From the NCBI GenBank assembly GCA_947630285.1, contig CANRHD010000009.1, positions 1 to 64,000 on the forward strand: a stretch of 64,000 nucleotides of DNA, read 5' to 3'. A program made the position numbers and the translations under genes. Below are positions 8,975 through 17,622 of the stretch, in pieces. Under the pieces are notes generated by a model. It ran no database searches. It saw only the letters and a program-made list of their open reading frames with translations, and was not told where the DNA came from. Within the stretch, counting starts at the first letter, position 1. Each line of letters starts with the position of its first letter. This DNA is from an uncultured Clostridia bacterium (GTDB lineage: Bacteria; Bacillota; Clostridia; Oscillospirales; Acutalibacteraceae).

Positions 8975-9320
8975 TACCGCCGCAGGATATATATTACTTG
9001 CGGCGTTTTTTTTAATTTTAGAGAAGCAGAAACCGGCAAGGGATTCGAACCGTCGTCCATCTTTTGCTCGTAAGAGCAAAAGGGACATAAAACAGGATTT
9101 GTTTGCGAAGCAAACTTCGGCGGAGTGAAACGAAGCCGAATCCCTTGCAGCGCGCCATACCGCCGCAGGATATATATTACTTGCGGCGTTTTTTTTAATT
9201 TTAGAGAAGCAGAAACCGGCAAGGGATTCGAACCGTCGTCCATCTTTTGCTCGTAAGAGCAAAAGGGACATAAAACAGGATTTGTTTGCGAAGCAAACTT
9301 CGGCGGAGTGAAACGAAGCC
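8955..9320 (+). repeat. Two tandem 183-bp units derived from the tRNA-Arg 3' end
   Basis: Units begin at 8955 and 9138 with GAATCCCTTGCAGCGCGCCA, the last part of the tRNA. Each unit then has the tRNA terminator, an inverted copy of the T-arm (GCAAGGGATTCGAAC, 9036-9050 in unit 1), a core TCGTCCATCTTTTGC...GAGCAAAAGGGACATA (9053-9089), a GTTTGCGAAGCAAAC hairpin, and CTTCGGCGGAGTGAAACGAAG before the next tRNA tail. The two units look essentially identical. Translations from the opposite strand give AARDS-like peptides that are only antisense tRNA sequence. Confidence 0.9.
8977..9014 (+). terminator. Terminator of tRNA-Arg (duplicated 183 bases downstream)
   Basis: CGCCGCA pairs with TGCGGCG and is followed by eight T. 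An identical copy lies at about 9160-9197 because the tRNA tail and terminator are tandemly duplicated. Confidence 0.8.
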
Positions 9321-9823
9321 GAATCCCTTGCAGCGCACCTCGTCGTCACGGACTGTGTATCGTTCGTGACGGCTTTTCTTTTGAAAATCCGTCCCTCGCT
9401 CACGCCGTCGCTCCTCCTCTCCGAAACGGGTCACGCACAAGTCGCCTGTTCGGTTGTAAACGCCCTCACGACGGCTTTGTTGTGCTACCAACCCGTTTCG
9501 GTTTACGCCTGCGGCGTAGGGTTAAGAGCAAAAGGGACATAAAATAGGATAAATTTGCTTCGCAAAAAGGTTTGCGAAGCAAAGGCGGCGGAGTGAAACG
9601 AAGCCGAATCCCTTGCAGCGCGCCTCGTCGTCACGGACTGTGTATCGTTCGTGACGGCTTTTCTTTTGAAAATCCGTCCCTCGCTCACGCCGTCGCTCCT
9701 CCTCTCCGAAACGGGTCACGCACAAGTCGCCTGTTCGGTTGTAAACGCCCTCACAACGGCTTTGTTGTGCTACCAACCCGTTTCGGTTTACGCCTGCGGT
9801 GTAGGGTTAAGAGCAAAAGGGAC
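9321..9823 (+). repeat. Two further tRNA-tail units (285-bp period) with a different insert
   Basis: tRNA-Arg tail copies GAATCCCTTGCAGCGC recur at 9321 and 9606. After each, the sequence departs from the 183-bp units: a GTCACG...CGTGAC hairpin followed by GGCTTTTCTTTT (9345-9380) looks like a terminator from another locus. About 160 bp of shared noncoding sequence follows, ending in TTAAGAGCAAAAGGGACATAA, which is the right half of the core in the first units. The two copies differ at only a few positions. No reading frame here looks real. Confidence 0.85.
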
Positions 9824-9904
9824 ATAATTTAAAATAAAAAAGTAATATTGAAAAGTGAAGAAGTGCGGAGAGTCCGCTGTGTGGACGAATAATTTTATAA
9901 ATGC

Positions 9905-9947
9905 GAACAATCGGAAGTGTTTCAGAACGCTTCCGATTGTTTTTTAT
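9905..9947 (+). terminator. Strong hairpin terminator after the repeat array
   Basis: AACAATCGGAAGTG pairs perfectly with CGCTTCCGATTGTT (the outer 12 bases) and is followed by TTTTTTATTTT. There is no coding gene upstream, so it may be the ancestral or an imported end of a tRNA transcript. Confidence 0.75.
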
Positions 9948-9986
9948 TTTGCTGTTTTATTGTGAGCGCTTGTATTTATGCCGTTT

Positions 9987-10013
9987 TGTCCTTAAACCAT
10001 TAATTTAAGGACA
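9987..10013 (+). repeat. 27-bp palindromic inverted repeat, left of integrase
   Basis: Ten-base arms TGTCCTTAAA and TTTAAGGACA around CCATTAA. The exact reverse complement of this 27-mer lies at 11295-11321 on the other side of the integrase gene. Confidence 0.85.
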
Positions 10014-10058
10014 GGGCGATAACCTGCGTTATTTCAAGGCTTTTCGGCCGGACGCCTT

Positions 10059-10086
10059 TTGAAATAAGTTTAATTAATACTATCAT
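10059..10086 (+). promoter_or_regulatory. Probable integrase promoter with adjacent hairpin
   Basis: TTGAAA (10059-10064) and TATCAT (10081-10086) are 16 bases apart. An imperfect inverted repeat, TTATTTCAAGGC with GCCTTTTGAAATAA (about 10029-10067), overlaps the -35 and could be an operator. The promoter lies inside the 27-bp repeat pair. Confidence 0.4.
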
Positions 10087-10182
10087 ATAAACGGCAATAA
10101 ATCAAGCGTTTACATTCTTTTTTACCTTTTTTCCGCTTGATTTGCCGTCAATTTTACAGTCAAAGAAAGGATGTGTTTTTTT

Positions 10183-11232
10183 ATGGCACGCAGAGGCGAA
10201 AACATATATAAGCGCAAGGACGGAAGATACGAGGGCAGATATATAAAATACTACGATTTATCCGGCAGAGCGGTTTACGGATATGTTTACGACAGAAAAT
10301 ATACTGCGGTAAAGCAACGGCTGGCGGAGCGAAAAGCCGAAAAGGGGCGCACCCCCGTACAGGCTTCCGTAAAGCTGTGCGATTGGCTGGATATATGGCT
10401 CAAATCGCAAAGTAATTTGAAGCCCACAACCAAACAGATTTACAAAAGCTACATCGCAAACCACCTGTGTCCGGCAATCGGCAATATTCCGCTGAAAAAG
10501 TTAAATACTGAAATTTTGCAGGCGTTTATTGACAATATTGAATTGTCCGCATCTTCTGTCAAGACGGTTTTCAGCATACTGCGCTCGGCATTGTCTGCGG
10601 CGCAGGACAGGGGCTTTATAACGGATATATGGAGCAAAATTAAAGTCCCCAAGTGCGAGAAAGCCATTGTAAAGGTGCTTACGCCGAAGCAACAGCGTCA
10701 GCTTGAAAATGTGCTGACGGGCGACGGAGATATTGGAATTTTGATATGCCTTTATACGGGTTTGAGAATAGGAGAGCTGTGCGCCCTTAAATGGTCGGAT
10801 ATAAATTTAGAAAGCGCAATTCTGACTGTCAACGGCACGCAGGCAAGGACGGAAAACGGCGTTGAAATCCTCTCGCCCAAGAGCAGGACTTCAAATAGGG
10901 AAATTCCCGTTCCGCCTTTCTTGCTCAATAAGTTGAAGCTGCTGCCGCACAATGGCGATTTTGTCGTCTCCCATAACGGGAAGCCCTACGATGTACGCAC
11001 TTACCGCCGCTATTTTAAGGCGGCGTTGAAAAGGGCGGATTTGCCCGATATTAAGTATCATTCCCTGCGGCACACCTTTGCCACCCGTGCTTTGGAGGTG
11101 GGTATGGATTACAAAACGCTTTCGGAAATCCTCGGGCACTCGTCGGTGGGAATTACCCTCGATTTATATGCCCACTCCCTAAAGGAACACAAAATACAGC
11201 AGATGAATAAACTGAATAAACTCCACAAATAG
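10183..11232 (+). CDS. Site-specific tyrosine recombinase (phage-type integrase)
   Basis: A 349-residue integrase with an N-terminal arm-DNA-binding region (ARRGENIYKRKDGRYEGRY), a SAM-like core-binding domain (about 60-150), and a C-terminal catalytic domain. Catalytic residues visible are Arg in TGLRIGE (about 193), HSLRH (about 292), LGHSS, and the nucleophile Tyr in LDLYAHS (about 328). The ATG at 10183 has AAAGGA upstream at workable spacing; a start 12 bases earlier is possible. No excisionase, cargo or other phage gene accompanies it. It sits downstream of tRNA-Arg, a usual integration target, and between a perfect 27-bp inverted repeat pair. Confidence 0.9.
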   Translation: MARRGENIYKRKDGRYEGRYIKYYDLSGRAVYGYVYDRKYTAVKQRLAERKAEKGRTPVQASVKLCDWLDIWLKSQSNLKPTTKQIYKSYIANHLCPAIGNIPLKKLNTEILQAFIDNIELSASSVKTVFSILRSALSAAQDRGFITDIWSKIKVPKCEKAIVKVLTPKQQRQLENVLTGDGDIGILICLYTGLRIGELCALKWSDINLESAILTVNGTQARTENGVEILSPKSRTSNREIPVPPFLLNKLKLLPHNGDFVVSHNGKPYDVRTYRRYFKAALKRADLPDIKYHSLRHTFATRALEVGMDYKTLSEILGHSSVGITLDLYAHSLKEHKIQQMNKLNKLHK

Positions 11233-11294
11233 CCGTCAAAATTTACCGTCCGATAATGCCGATAACACAGCACATTCGGGGCTTTGCGGCACTC

Positions 11295-11321
11295 TGTCCT
11301 TAAATTAATGGTTTAAGGACA
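11295..11321 (-). repeat. 27-bp palindromic inverted repeat, right of integrase
   Basis: Exact reverse complement of 9987-10013, so recombination between the two sites would invert the 1.3 kb containing the integrase and its promoter. Confidence 0.85.
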
Positions 11322-11465
11322 AAATGTTCGGGATATAGCTTTGTATCCGTTTTCCCGAAATATTTTACCGCCGCAGGAAAAACGGGACGGCACGGGGCGA
11401 GAAGAGAAGTATTTTTATCTTTAACGGGCATGGCGCTATAACGGAATTGCAAGGGGAGTAAAATT

Positions 11466-13343
11466 ATGTGCGGAATAACGGGATTTATTCAGCTTGAACA
11501 AAAGTACAGCGTTGAAAATCTTAGGAGCATTGTCCATAAGATGAACGAGCAGATTATACACAGAGGGCCAGACAGCGAGGGGCTTTATGCGGACAGGGAA
11601 TGTGCGCTTGGCATGCGCCGCCTGTCTATTATAGACTTGCAGGGAGGAAGCCAGCCGATTTGGAACGAGACACACGATAAGCTGATTGTTTTTAACGGCG
11701 AGCTGTATAATTTCCTCCCGTTAAGGCAGGAGCTTATAAAAAAGGGGCATCGCTTTTCAACCGATTCGGACACGGAGGTTATGCTGCACGGGTACGAGGA
11801 ATACGGTACTGATTTTTTAAAGCAGGCGGAGGGAATGTTCGCCTTTGCCATATATGATTTAAAGCAAAAAGTTTGGGTGCTGGCAAGGGACCGTATCGGC
11901 GAAAAACCGTTATATTACTACCGTGACGGTAAGAATTTCCTGTTTGCTTCGGAGCTTAAAAGTCTTGTCTGTACGGGCATAGTGCCAAAGCAGATAGACA
12001 AAGAGGCCCTGTCACGGTATTTTCAATTAACATATATACCTGCGCCGAAATCAATTTTTAAAAATGTGTATAAGCTGCCGCCTGCCTGTGTTATGAGGAT
12101 TGATTTGCAGGGGAATATCTCAACCGAGCCGTACTGGCAGCTTGATATTGACGATGATAACGGGGAGTATGAGGACTACGAAGCCTGCAAAAAGAAGCTT
12201 CGCAACGCCCTGTTTGCCTCCGTAGAGCGCAGAATGATAAGCGATGTGCCGATAGGGGCGTTTTTGAGCGGCGGATTTGACTCCGGCATAATTGTCGGCA
12301 TTATGTCACAGCTTTCGCAAACTCCTATCAATACCTTTACAATAGGCTTTAAGGAAAAGCAGTTTGACGAAAGCCCTTTGGCGGAGATTGTAGCAAAAAA
12401 GAACCATACCAATCACAGGGTGCTTATGCTTGATTGGAATGAGACTTTTGAAGATATAGATAAAATTTTAGAGAATATCGACGAGCCCTTTGCCGATTCG
12501 TCGCTGATAGCCACATATGCCGTATCAAAAATGGCAAGACAATGCGTCACGGTCACGCTTACGGGGGACGCCGGGGACGAGCTTTTTGCAGGGTATAACA
12601 AATACTTGATTTCCTATTATTCCGATATGTATAAAAAAGTCCCCAAGCCCATAAGGAAAGGCGTAATCGAGCCGTTTGCCGGAATGTTGCCTAAAAAAAG
12701 CAGTATCGCAAGAAAGGTTAATAAGGTACTGCAAATTGCCGACTCCGATATTTACGAACAACGCAAACGGTTGATGAGCCTGGGGTTTAAGGAAAACGAA
12801 GTAAAAGAGCTTTTGTCCGACGCTTTTGCCGACCCTATGGATTTTATCAGAGAAGATTACGAATTTTTAAAAAATGCCGACGAGCAGAAGAGGGCGCAGT
12901 ACATAGATTTAAAGACCGTGCTTGAGGGGGATATGCTTGCCAAGGTTGACAGGGCGAGTATGTTAAATTCCCTTGAAACCAGAGTGCCTATGCTTGATAG
13001 AGAGGTTATAGAGCTGGCGTTTCGTATGCCTACAAAATTTAAGATAGATAAGAAAAACAGAAAGATAATTCTTAAAGATACATTCAGGGATTTGCTGCCG
13101 GAGGAACTGTTCCATGCGCCGAAGCACGGCTTTGCCGTTCCGATAGGCGAGCTGTTGGAGCATAAGCTAAATGCGAAGCTGAACGCCTATGCGGACAGGG
13201 AGTACCTGAAGCGGCAGGGGATTTTTAATGCGGAGTATATCAGGGGAATGATAGACTCGCATATGCGGCACAGGGAAAACCGTTTCAGCGAGCTTTGGGC
13301 GTTTTATGTGTTCCAAAACTGGTACGAGCGTATGTTTCAGTAA
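11466..13343 (+). CDS. asnB: Asparagine synthase (glutamine-hydrolysing)
   Basis: A 625-residue AsnB: it amidates aspartate using glutamine and ATP. The N-terminal glutaminase domain begins MCGITGF, with the catalytic Cys2, then HRGPDSEG, RRLSIID and FNGELYN. The synthetase domain has the ATP pyrophosphatase loop LSGGFDSG near residue 268 and TGDAGDELFAGY. AAGGGGAG precedes the ATG. It stands alone, 145 bases after the integrase repeat. A bidirectional hairpin terminator follows. Length is at the upper end of bacterial AsnB, like the B. subtilis forms. Confidence 0.93.
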   Translation: MCGITGFIQLEQKYSVENLRSIVHKMNEQIIHRGPDSEGLYADRECALGMRRLSIIDLQGGSQPIWNETHDKLIVFNGELYNFLPLRQELIKKGHRFSTDSDTEVMLHGYEEYGTDFLKQAEGMFAFAIYDLKQKVWVLARDRIGEKPLYYYRDGKNFLFASELKSLVCTGIVPKQIDKEALSRYFQLTYIPAPKSIFKNVYKLPPACVMRIDLQGNISTEPYWQLDIDDDNGEYEDYEACKKKLRNALFASVERRMISDVPIGAFLSGGFDSGIIVGIMSQLSQTPINTFTIGFKEKQFDESPLAEIVAKKNHTNHRVLMLDWNETFEDIDKILENIDEPFADSSLIATYAVSKMARQCVTVTLTGDAGDELFAGYNKYLISYYSDMYKKVPKPIRKGVIEPFAGMLPKKSSIARKVNKVLQIADSDIYEQRKRLMSLGFKENEVKELLSDAFADPMDFIREDYEFLKNADEQKRAQYIDLKTVLEGDMLAKVDRASMLNSLETRVPMLDREVIELAFRMPTKFKIDKKNRKIILKDTFRDLLPEELFHAPKHGFAVPIGELLEHKLNAKLNAYADREYLKRQGIFNAEYIRGMIDSHMRHRENRFSELWAFYVFQNWYERMFQ

Positions 13344-13389
13344 CATAGCATAGCATTATTTTGCGGTGCGGTAATAATATTACAGCATA

Positions 13390-13440
13390 AGAATAAGCTA
13401 TTGACAGCTTTCTCACTGCCAATAGCTTATTATTTTAGCT
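13390..13440 (+). terminator. Terminator between convergent asnB and GH51 genes
   Basis: AATAAGCTATTG pairs with CAATAGCTTATT and is followed by ATTTTAG; it can also form on the minus strand. Confidence 0.7.
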
Positions 13441-13482
13441 TAATTTATTTCGCCTTTAGCTTAATTTTGCCTTTGGTTTATT

Positions 13483-16254
13483 TTATTTTGCAAGCCTTAT
13501 TACGGTTATGCTGTAGGGTTCGAGGGCGTAATTAAACTGCGGCGAGACGCCGTCAAGCTCGGTTTTATTCAAGGAGACTACCTCTTTTTCGCCGAGGATA
13601 TTGTCGTTGTCGGGCGAAGTGCCGACAACCTTGTAAAGCTCTGCCTGCGGCTTTATTTTATCTGCGTTTTTAACATCTATCGCAACGGTTTTTACCTTGT
13701 CGCAAACATTTACAAGCTTAATTATGGTATCGCCCGTTTCGTCGGCGGAAACTACGCTGTAAACATCGGAAAGCGTAGTTTCGGGCACATCGTAATCTAC
13801 ATACAGCTCGCCGTCAATGTAGCATTTTACATTCCTGCCGCTTACAACAACCTTAAGCTTGTAGGTTCTGCCCTTTTCTATTTCAATTTCCTTTTCCGTT
13901 CCGGGGATTTCGGCGGACTTTGAAGCCCCGTCAACTCTTTGGAGCGCAGATTTTGTGTTCCACCAGCCGCCTATGTTCCAGAAAATATTGTTATCCTTGT
14001 CGCTGACGGCAAACGGGATAAGGAAGCCCTCCGAGCCGCCGGTTTTCTTTGCGTCCACGGTTAAGCTGTAGTTTGACCAGTCGGTATCGCCGAAATACAT
14101 AACCGTACCCGTGTTATTGTATTTTTCCGTATCGGTTTCCTTTGATTTTTGGCTTAGCTTGCCGCCTAAAACAGACCACTTGCCGTCCGATACCGCCTCC
14201 CAATTATCGGTTAAGCTGTAACGGTTGAAATTGTCCTTTGCCAAAACCTCTCCGGTTTCGTTGTCGGTAATAACCAGGTTGTCGAACTTTGCGCTCGTGT
14301 TCCATGTACCCAGGCCGACCTTACCCTTTAAATCGTCGGCGTTATCGCTTTTGGTACCGCTAAAGCTGTGCTTTAAAACATCTGTGCCCTGATTTATCGA
14401 GAATACCTGCTGGGCGTAATAGTCAACCGATTTTGTAACGCTTGTGTTGTTGAACCATATAAGGTTCGGCGACCAGTGCGTTGCCGTGGTGTTGCCGAAC
14501 AGGGGAGCGTAAGCCGCCATTTTAACTATGTCACCGTTCCGCTCAAGACCCGTCATATATGCCGCCTCCGCAAGACCGGCTTTCCATGTGTTTGAACGGG
14601 CGGCGTATTCGCCCAAAAATACCGGTATGCCGCCGCCGTATTTTGTGCTGTCAAGCTCCTTTTCGTCCCTTGAATAGTTGCCCTCGTCATAGTAATCCGT
14701 GTGCGTAAGGAACCAGCCCGGGTCGTTATAATAGTGCTGATCGGTTGCGCCGGCAAAATCCGTCAGACTCTTACCGGGGTTGTTTTTAAGCCATTCCTCG
14801 GCGTTTGTGTATGAGGGCAGGTAATCGGGATTATTGCTGTCGCCGTCGTCCACACCGGAGGAGTAAATCAGCTCTATGCCCTTGTATAAATCGGGCTTCT
14901 CTGCCTTGGCCTTATTAAAGGCCTTGACGAACTCGGCATAATGGGTGTAGAAAGCCTTGCCCCACTGTTCGTTGCCTATGCCTATGTATTTAAGCTCAAA
15001 AGGCTCGGTATGACCCATTGCGATGCGAACAGCACCCCATTTTGTAGAGGCGCCGCCACGGCAGAACTCAACAAGGTCGAGCATATTTTGAATATAGTAA
15101 TTCATTTCTTCGGAGCCGATTTTTGCATACTGCGTCTGATCGCCCCTGCCCATACAGCAAATGCCGCAGTTAATAACGGGAACGCCTACTGCGCCTATTT
15201 TTTCCGCAAGGCAGAAATATTCGTAAAAGCCCAGACCGTAGGTCATATATGAGGGATAGGGGTCGTCGGTAAGGTCTTCGTTAATCCAAATATTCTGACC
15301 CATCTTCCTCGCCGCAACATCGCCGTAAACGCCGTTGAATTTGTAAGGCTCGCCGTTTTCGTCTGCGCCGACAGAGTCTTTCCAGTCGTATGCAAGGTCA
15401 AGCGTGTGACCCTCTATAACACAGCCGCCGGGGAAGCGCAAAAACTTAGGCTCCAGTTCCTTAAGCGCCTGTACGAGATCCGCTCTCATATTGTCGTCTG
15501 CGCTTTTTGGGATAAGCGATACCATATCGACGCTGACGCTTCCCTTATCAATGAGCAGGGCAAGCGTTACATCTTTATTTGCGCTCAATTCAGAGGTGAG
15601 CGTAAGGTTAAACTTTTTCCATTCATTCGTTATTCCGTCAAGCTCTGCGCTTGCCGCAGTTTTATCGCCGCATTTAAGCTGAATATAAAGCTTTCCTTTG
15701 TAATCGGCACTCTTTAAATATACCGAAAAATTATAGCTTTCGCCCTTTTTAACCGCCATTCCCTCAAGGAAGCCGGAGTTTGCGATACCTGCCTTTTCGG
15801 AAGAACCGTTTGTCAGCACCATATAATTGGGGTTATTCGGATTAAGACAGCCTGCTTTATCGCCCTTTTTGACATTTGCGGAAATTTCGCCTATGTCCGA
15901 CCAGGCGTGCTTTTCGTTGCCCTTTGCAATTTCGTTAAATTCAAAGGAGCGGTTTTGTACCATTTCGGCATAAAGTCCGCCGTCCGCCGCAAAGTTAATA
16001 TCCTCGAGGAACACTCCGTAAAGAAGCTCGCTTATGTGCTTGATTTTGTTTGAAGCGTCAATTTCAAGCGTGTAATCGGCATTTTGAGCGTCATATTTTG
16101 TAAGCGCCCCTGCCTGCCCGTTTGAGGAGCTTTCTGTTTCTGTCTTTGCCGTCTTTATTTTCGGTGCGCCGGCAATAGGGACGAGTACCGCCATAATTAC
16201 GGCGGCGCAGACGACAAGCGCAACGACTGCCGTTATAATTTTACCCTTTTTCAT
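13483..16254 (-). CDS. Secreted GH51 alpha-L-arabinofuranosidase with carbohydrate-binding-like domains
   Basis: A 923-residue protein. A hydrophobic N-terminal segment (about residues 4-29) acts as signal or membrane anchor, followed by a Ser/Thr-rich linker. A CBM4_9-like beta-sandwich (about 110-230) precedes the GH51 barrel, with acid/base Glu in GIGNEQWG (about 430) and the likely nucleophile Glu in LGEYAARSN (about 548). A laminin-G/concanavalin-like domain (about 635-830) is inserted before the final beta domain. It should remove arabinofuranosyl side chains from arabinoxylan or arabinan outside the cell. The ATG at 16254 is preferred over an upstream TTG. It lies just downstream of the AIM24-like gene on the same strand. 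Confidence 0.87.
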   Translation of the reverse strand: MKKGKIITAVVALVVCAAVIMAVLVPIAGAPKIKTAKTETESSSNGQAGALTKYDAQNADYTLEIDASNKIKHISELLYGVFLEDINFAADGGLYAEMVQNRSFEFNEIAKGNEKHAWSDIGEISANVKKGDKAGCLNPNNPNYMVLTNGSSEKAGIANSGFLEGMAVKKGESYNFSVYLKSADYKGKLYIQLKCGDKTAASAELDGITNEWKKFNLTLTSELSANKDVTLALLIDKGSVSVDMVSLIPKSADDNMRADLVQALKELEPKFLRFPGGCVIEGHTLDLAYDWKDSVGADENGEPYKFNGVYGDVAARKMGQNIWINEDLTDDPYPSYMTYGLGFYEYFCLAEKIGAVGVPVINCGICCMGRGDQTQYAKIGSEEMNYYIQNMLDLVEFCRGGASTKWGAVRIAMGHTEPFELKYIGIGNEQWGKAFYTHYAEFVKAFNKAKAEKPDLYKGIELIYSSGVDDGDSNNPDYLPSYTNAEEWLKNNPGKSLTDFAGATDQHYYNDPGWFLTHTDYYDEGNYSRDEKELDSTKYGGGIPVFLGEYAARSNTWKAGLAEAAYMTGLERNGDIVKMAAYAPLFGNTTATHWSPNLIWFNNTSVTKSVDYYAQQVFSINQGTDVLKHSFSGTKSDNADDLKGKVGLGTWNTSAKFDNLVITDNETGEVLAKDNFNRYSLTDNWEAVSDGKWSVLGGKLSQKSKETDTEKYNNTGTVMYFGDTDWSNYSLTVDAKKTGGSEGFLIPFAVSDKDNNIFWNIGGWWNTKSALQRVDGASKSAEIPGTEKEIEIEKGRTYKLKVVVSGRNVKCYIDGELYVDYDVPETTLSDVYSVVSADETGDTIIKLVNVCDKVKTVAIDVKNADKIKPQAELYKVVGTSPDNDNILGEKEVVSLNKTELDGVSPQFNYALEPYSITVIRLAK

Positions 16255-16298
16255 ATTATCTTTTTCCTTTCTCAAAAAGATTAAAAGAATTTACAGCG

Positions 16299-16973
16299 TT
16301 ATTTGCCCACGGCAATGTAGCGGCCGATGCTTCCGGCAAGCTTCATAATGGGCATGGTTTGGATTATAACCTCGCCGGGTCCCGTAACAACGGTGTTGAA
16401 CAGCCCTTCGCCGCCGAAGACCATATTTTTTACGCCCTTGATCATCTGCACATCCATATGGCAGGTCGAGTCCATCATAACAAGGTGGCCCGTGTCGATG
16501 ATAATTTGCTCGCCGGGCTGGAGATTGTAATGAATGGCGGAGCCGTCAATTTCTATAAACGCAATTCCGTTACCGCTGATTTTTTGCATAATAAAGCCCT
16601 CGCCGCCGAAAAGACCCGAACCGAGCTTCTTTTGGAAAGTTATTGACAGGTCAACTCCGGCAGTAGAGGCGAGAAAAGCGGATTTCTGGCATATGTACTG
16701 CCTGCCGCTTGAAAGGTCAAGCGGCATTATTTCGCCGGGAAGGGAGCTTGCAAAAGCGATTGAACCCTTGCCGTTTGCGGTGTAGCGGTTTTGGAAAAGC
16801 GCCTCGCCCGAGAAAGCCCTGCCGAGCATCTTGCCCAGACCTCCGCCGACCGTCTCCATTTTTATGTTGGGGGTCATCCAGCTCATGCCGCCTCCCTCGG
16901 TTATCATCGTCTCTCCGTCCTCAAGCTCGCAAATAAGCGCCGGAAAATTGTTTCCGAAAATTTCGTAATTCAT
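16299..16973 (-). CDS. AIM24/TIGR00266-family protein
   Basis: A 224-residue protein matching the TIGR00266 (AIM24-like) pattern: repeated Gly-rich beta segments such as GGGMSWMTPNI, LGSGLFGGEGFIMQK, LQPGEQIIIDTGHLV and VFGGEGLFNT. The fold is a tryptophan-RNA-binding-attenuator-like beta prism; the biological role in bacteria is not established. It has no signal peptide. It is 44 bases upstream of the GH51 gene on the same strand, but the connection is probably only positional. Confidence 0.85.
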   Translation of the reverse strand: MNYEIFGNNFPALICELEDGETMITEGGGMSWMTPNIKMETVGGGLGKMLGRAFSGEALFQNRYTANGKGSIAFASSLPGEIMPLDLSSGRQYICQKSAFLASTAGVDLSITFQKKLGSGLFGGEGFIMQKISGNGIAFIEIDGSAIHYNLQPGEQIIIDTGHLVMMDSTCHMDVQMIKGVKNMVFGGEGLFNTVVTGPGEVIIQTMPIMKLAGSIGRYIAVGK

Positions 16974-17113
16974 AAATTAACTCCTATTTTTTAATTTTTA
17001 ATATAAGGTAATTTTATTATAGCATATTGCGGTAATTTTTCAATATTTCCTTTTTTTATTGAAATGACTTTTCTTATTTGTTAAAATAGGAAAAAAGCAA
17101 GGGAGGCGGTACG

Positions 17114-17599
17114 GTGATAAGAAAGAGCGTTCCCGAAGATTTTGACGCCGTCAATTCCGTTTACCAAAAGGCGAGAAGCTTTATGGCCCGTTGCGGCATA
17201 GACCAGTGGCAGGACGGCTATCCGTTTGAAGAGGATATTTTATCGGATATTAACAACTCAATTTCATATGTTTTGCTTGACGGGGGAGAGATTTACGCAA
17301 CCTTTGTTTTGGTTCGTGGCGATGACCCCGACTATGCCAAGATTGAGGACGGGGAGTGGAAAAACTCACAGCCCTATTTTGCAATCCACCGTGTTGCGAG
17401 CGACGGGAGCCGCTCGGGGGTTTTTAAAAGGATTTTCGAGTTTGCCAAGAGTAAATCGGGGCATCTCAGGATTGACACCCACAGGCAGAATATCAATATG
17501 CAGAGGGTTCTCAGGGCAAACGGCTTTGAGTACTGCGGAGTTATCCATTTAAAGGACGGCAGTCCGAGAGACGCCTTTGAATATACAGAGCGTAAATAA
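17114..17599 (+). CDS. GNAT-family N-acetyltransferase
   Basis: A 161-residue GNAT fold protein starting at GTG behind GGGAGG. It begins IRKSVPEDFDAV, has the central strand with AIHRVASDGSRSGV (acetyl-CoA loop region) and ends with ANGFEYCGVIHLKDGSPRDA, as in small uncharacterised clostridial GNATs. The substrate cannot be told. It ends 23 bases before the GH31 gene and is probably cotranscribed with it. Confidence 0.85.
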   Translation: MIRKSVPEDFDAVNSVYQKARSFMARCGIDQWQDGYPFEEDILSDINNSISYVLLDGGEIYATFVLVRGDDPDYAKIEDGEWKNSQPYFAIHRVASDGSRSGVFKRIFEFAKSKSGHLRIDTHRQNINMQRVLRANGFEYCGVIHLKDGSPRDAFEYTERK

Positions 17600-17622
17600 T
17601 TTTTATAAATACGGGGCTTATT

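Noticed and set aside
8881-9776. Several frames around the tRNA-Arg array with AARDS- or GIRTPD-like peptides
   Set aside because: They are translations of tRNA tail repeats, a known source of false proteins.
8955-9823. Possible CRISPR array
   Set aside because: The units are 183 and 285 bases with no short uniform repeat-spacer pattern, and there are no cas genes.
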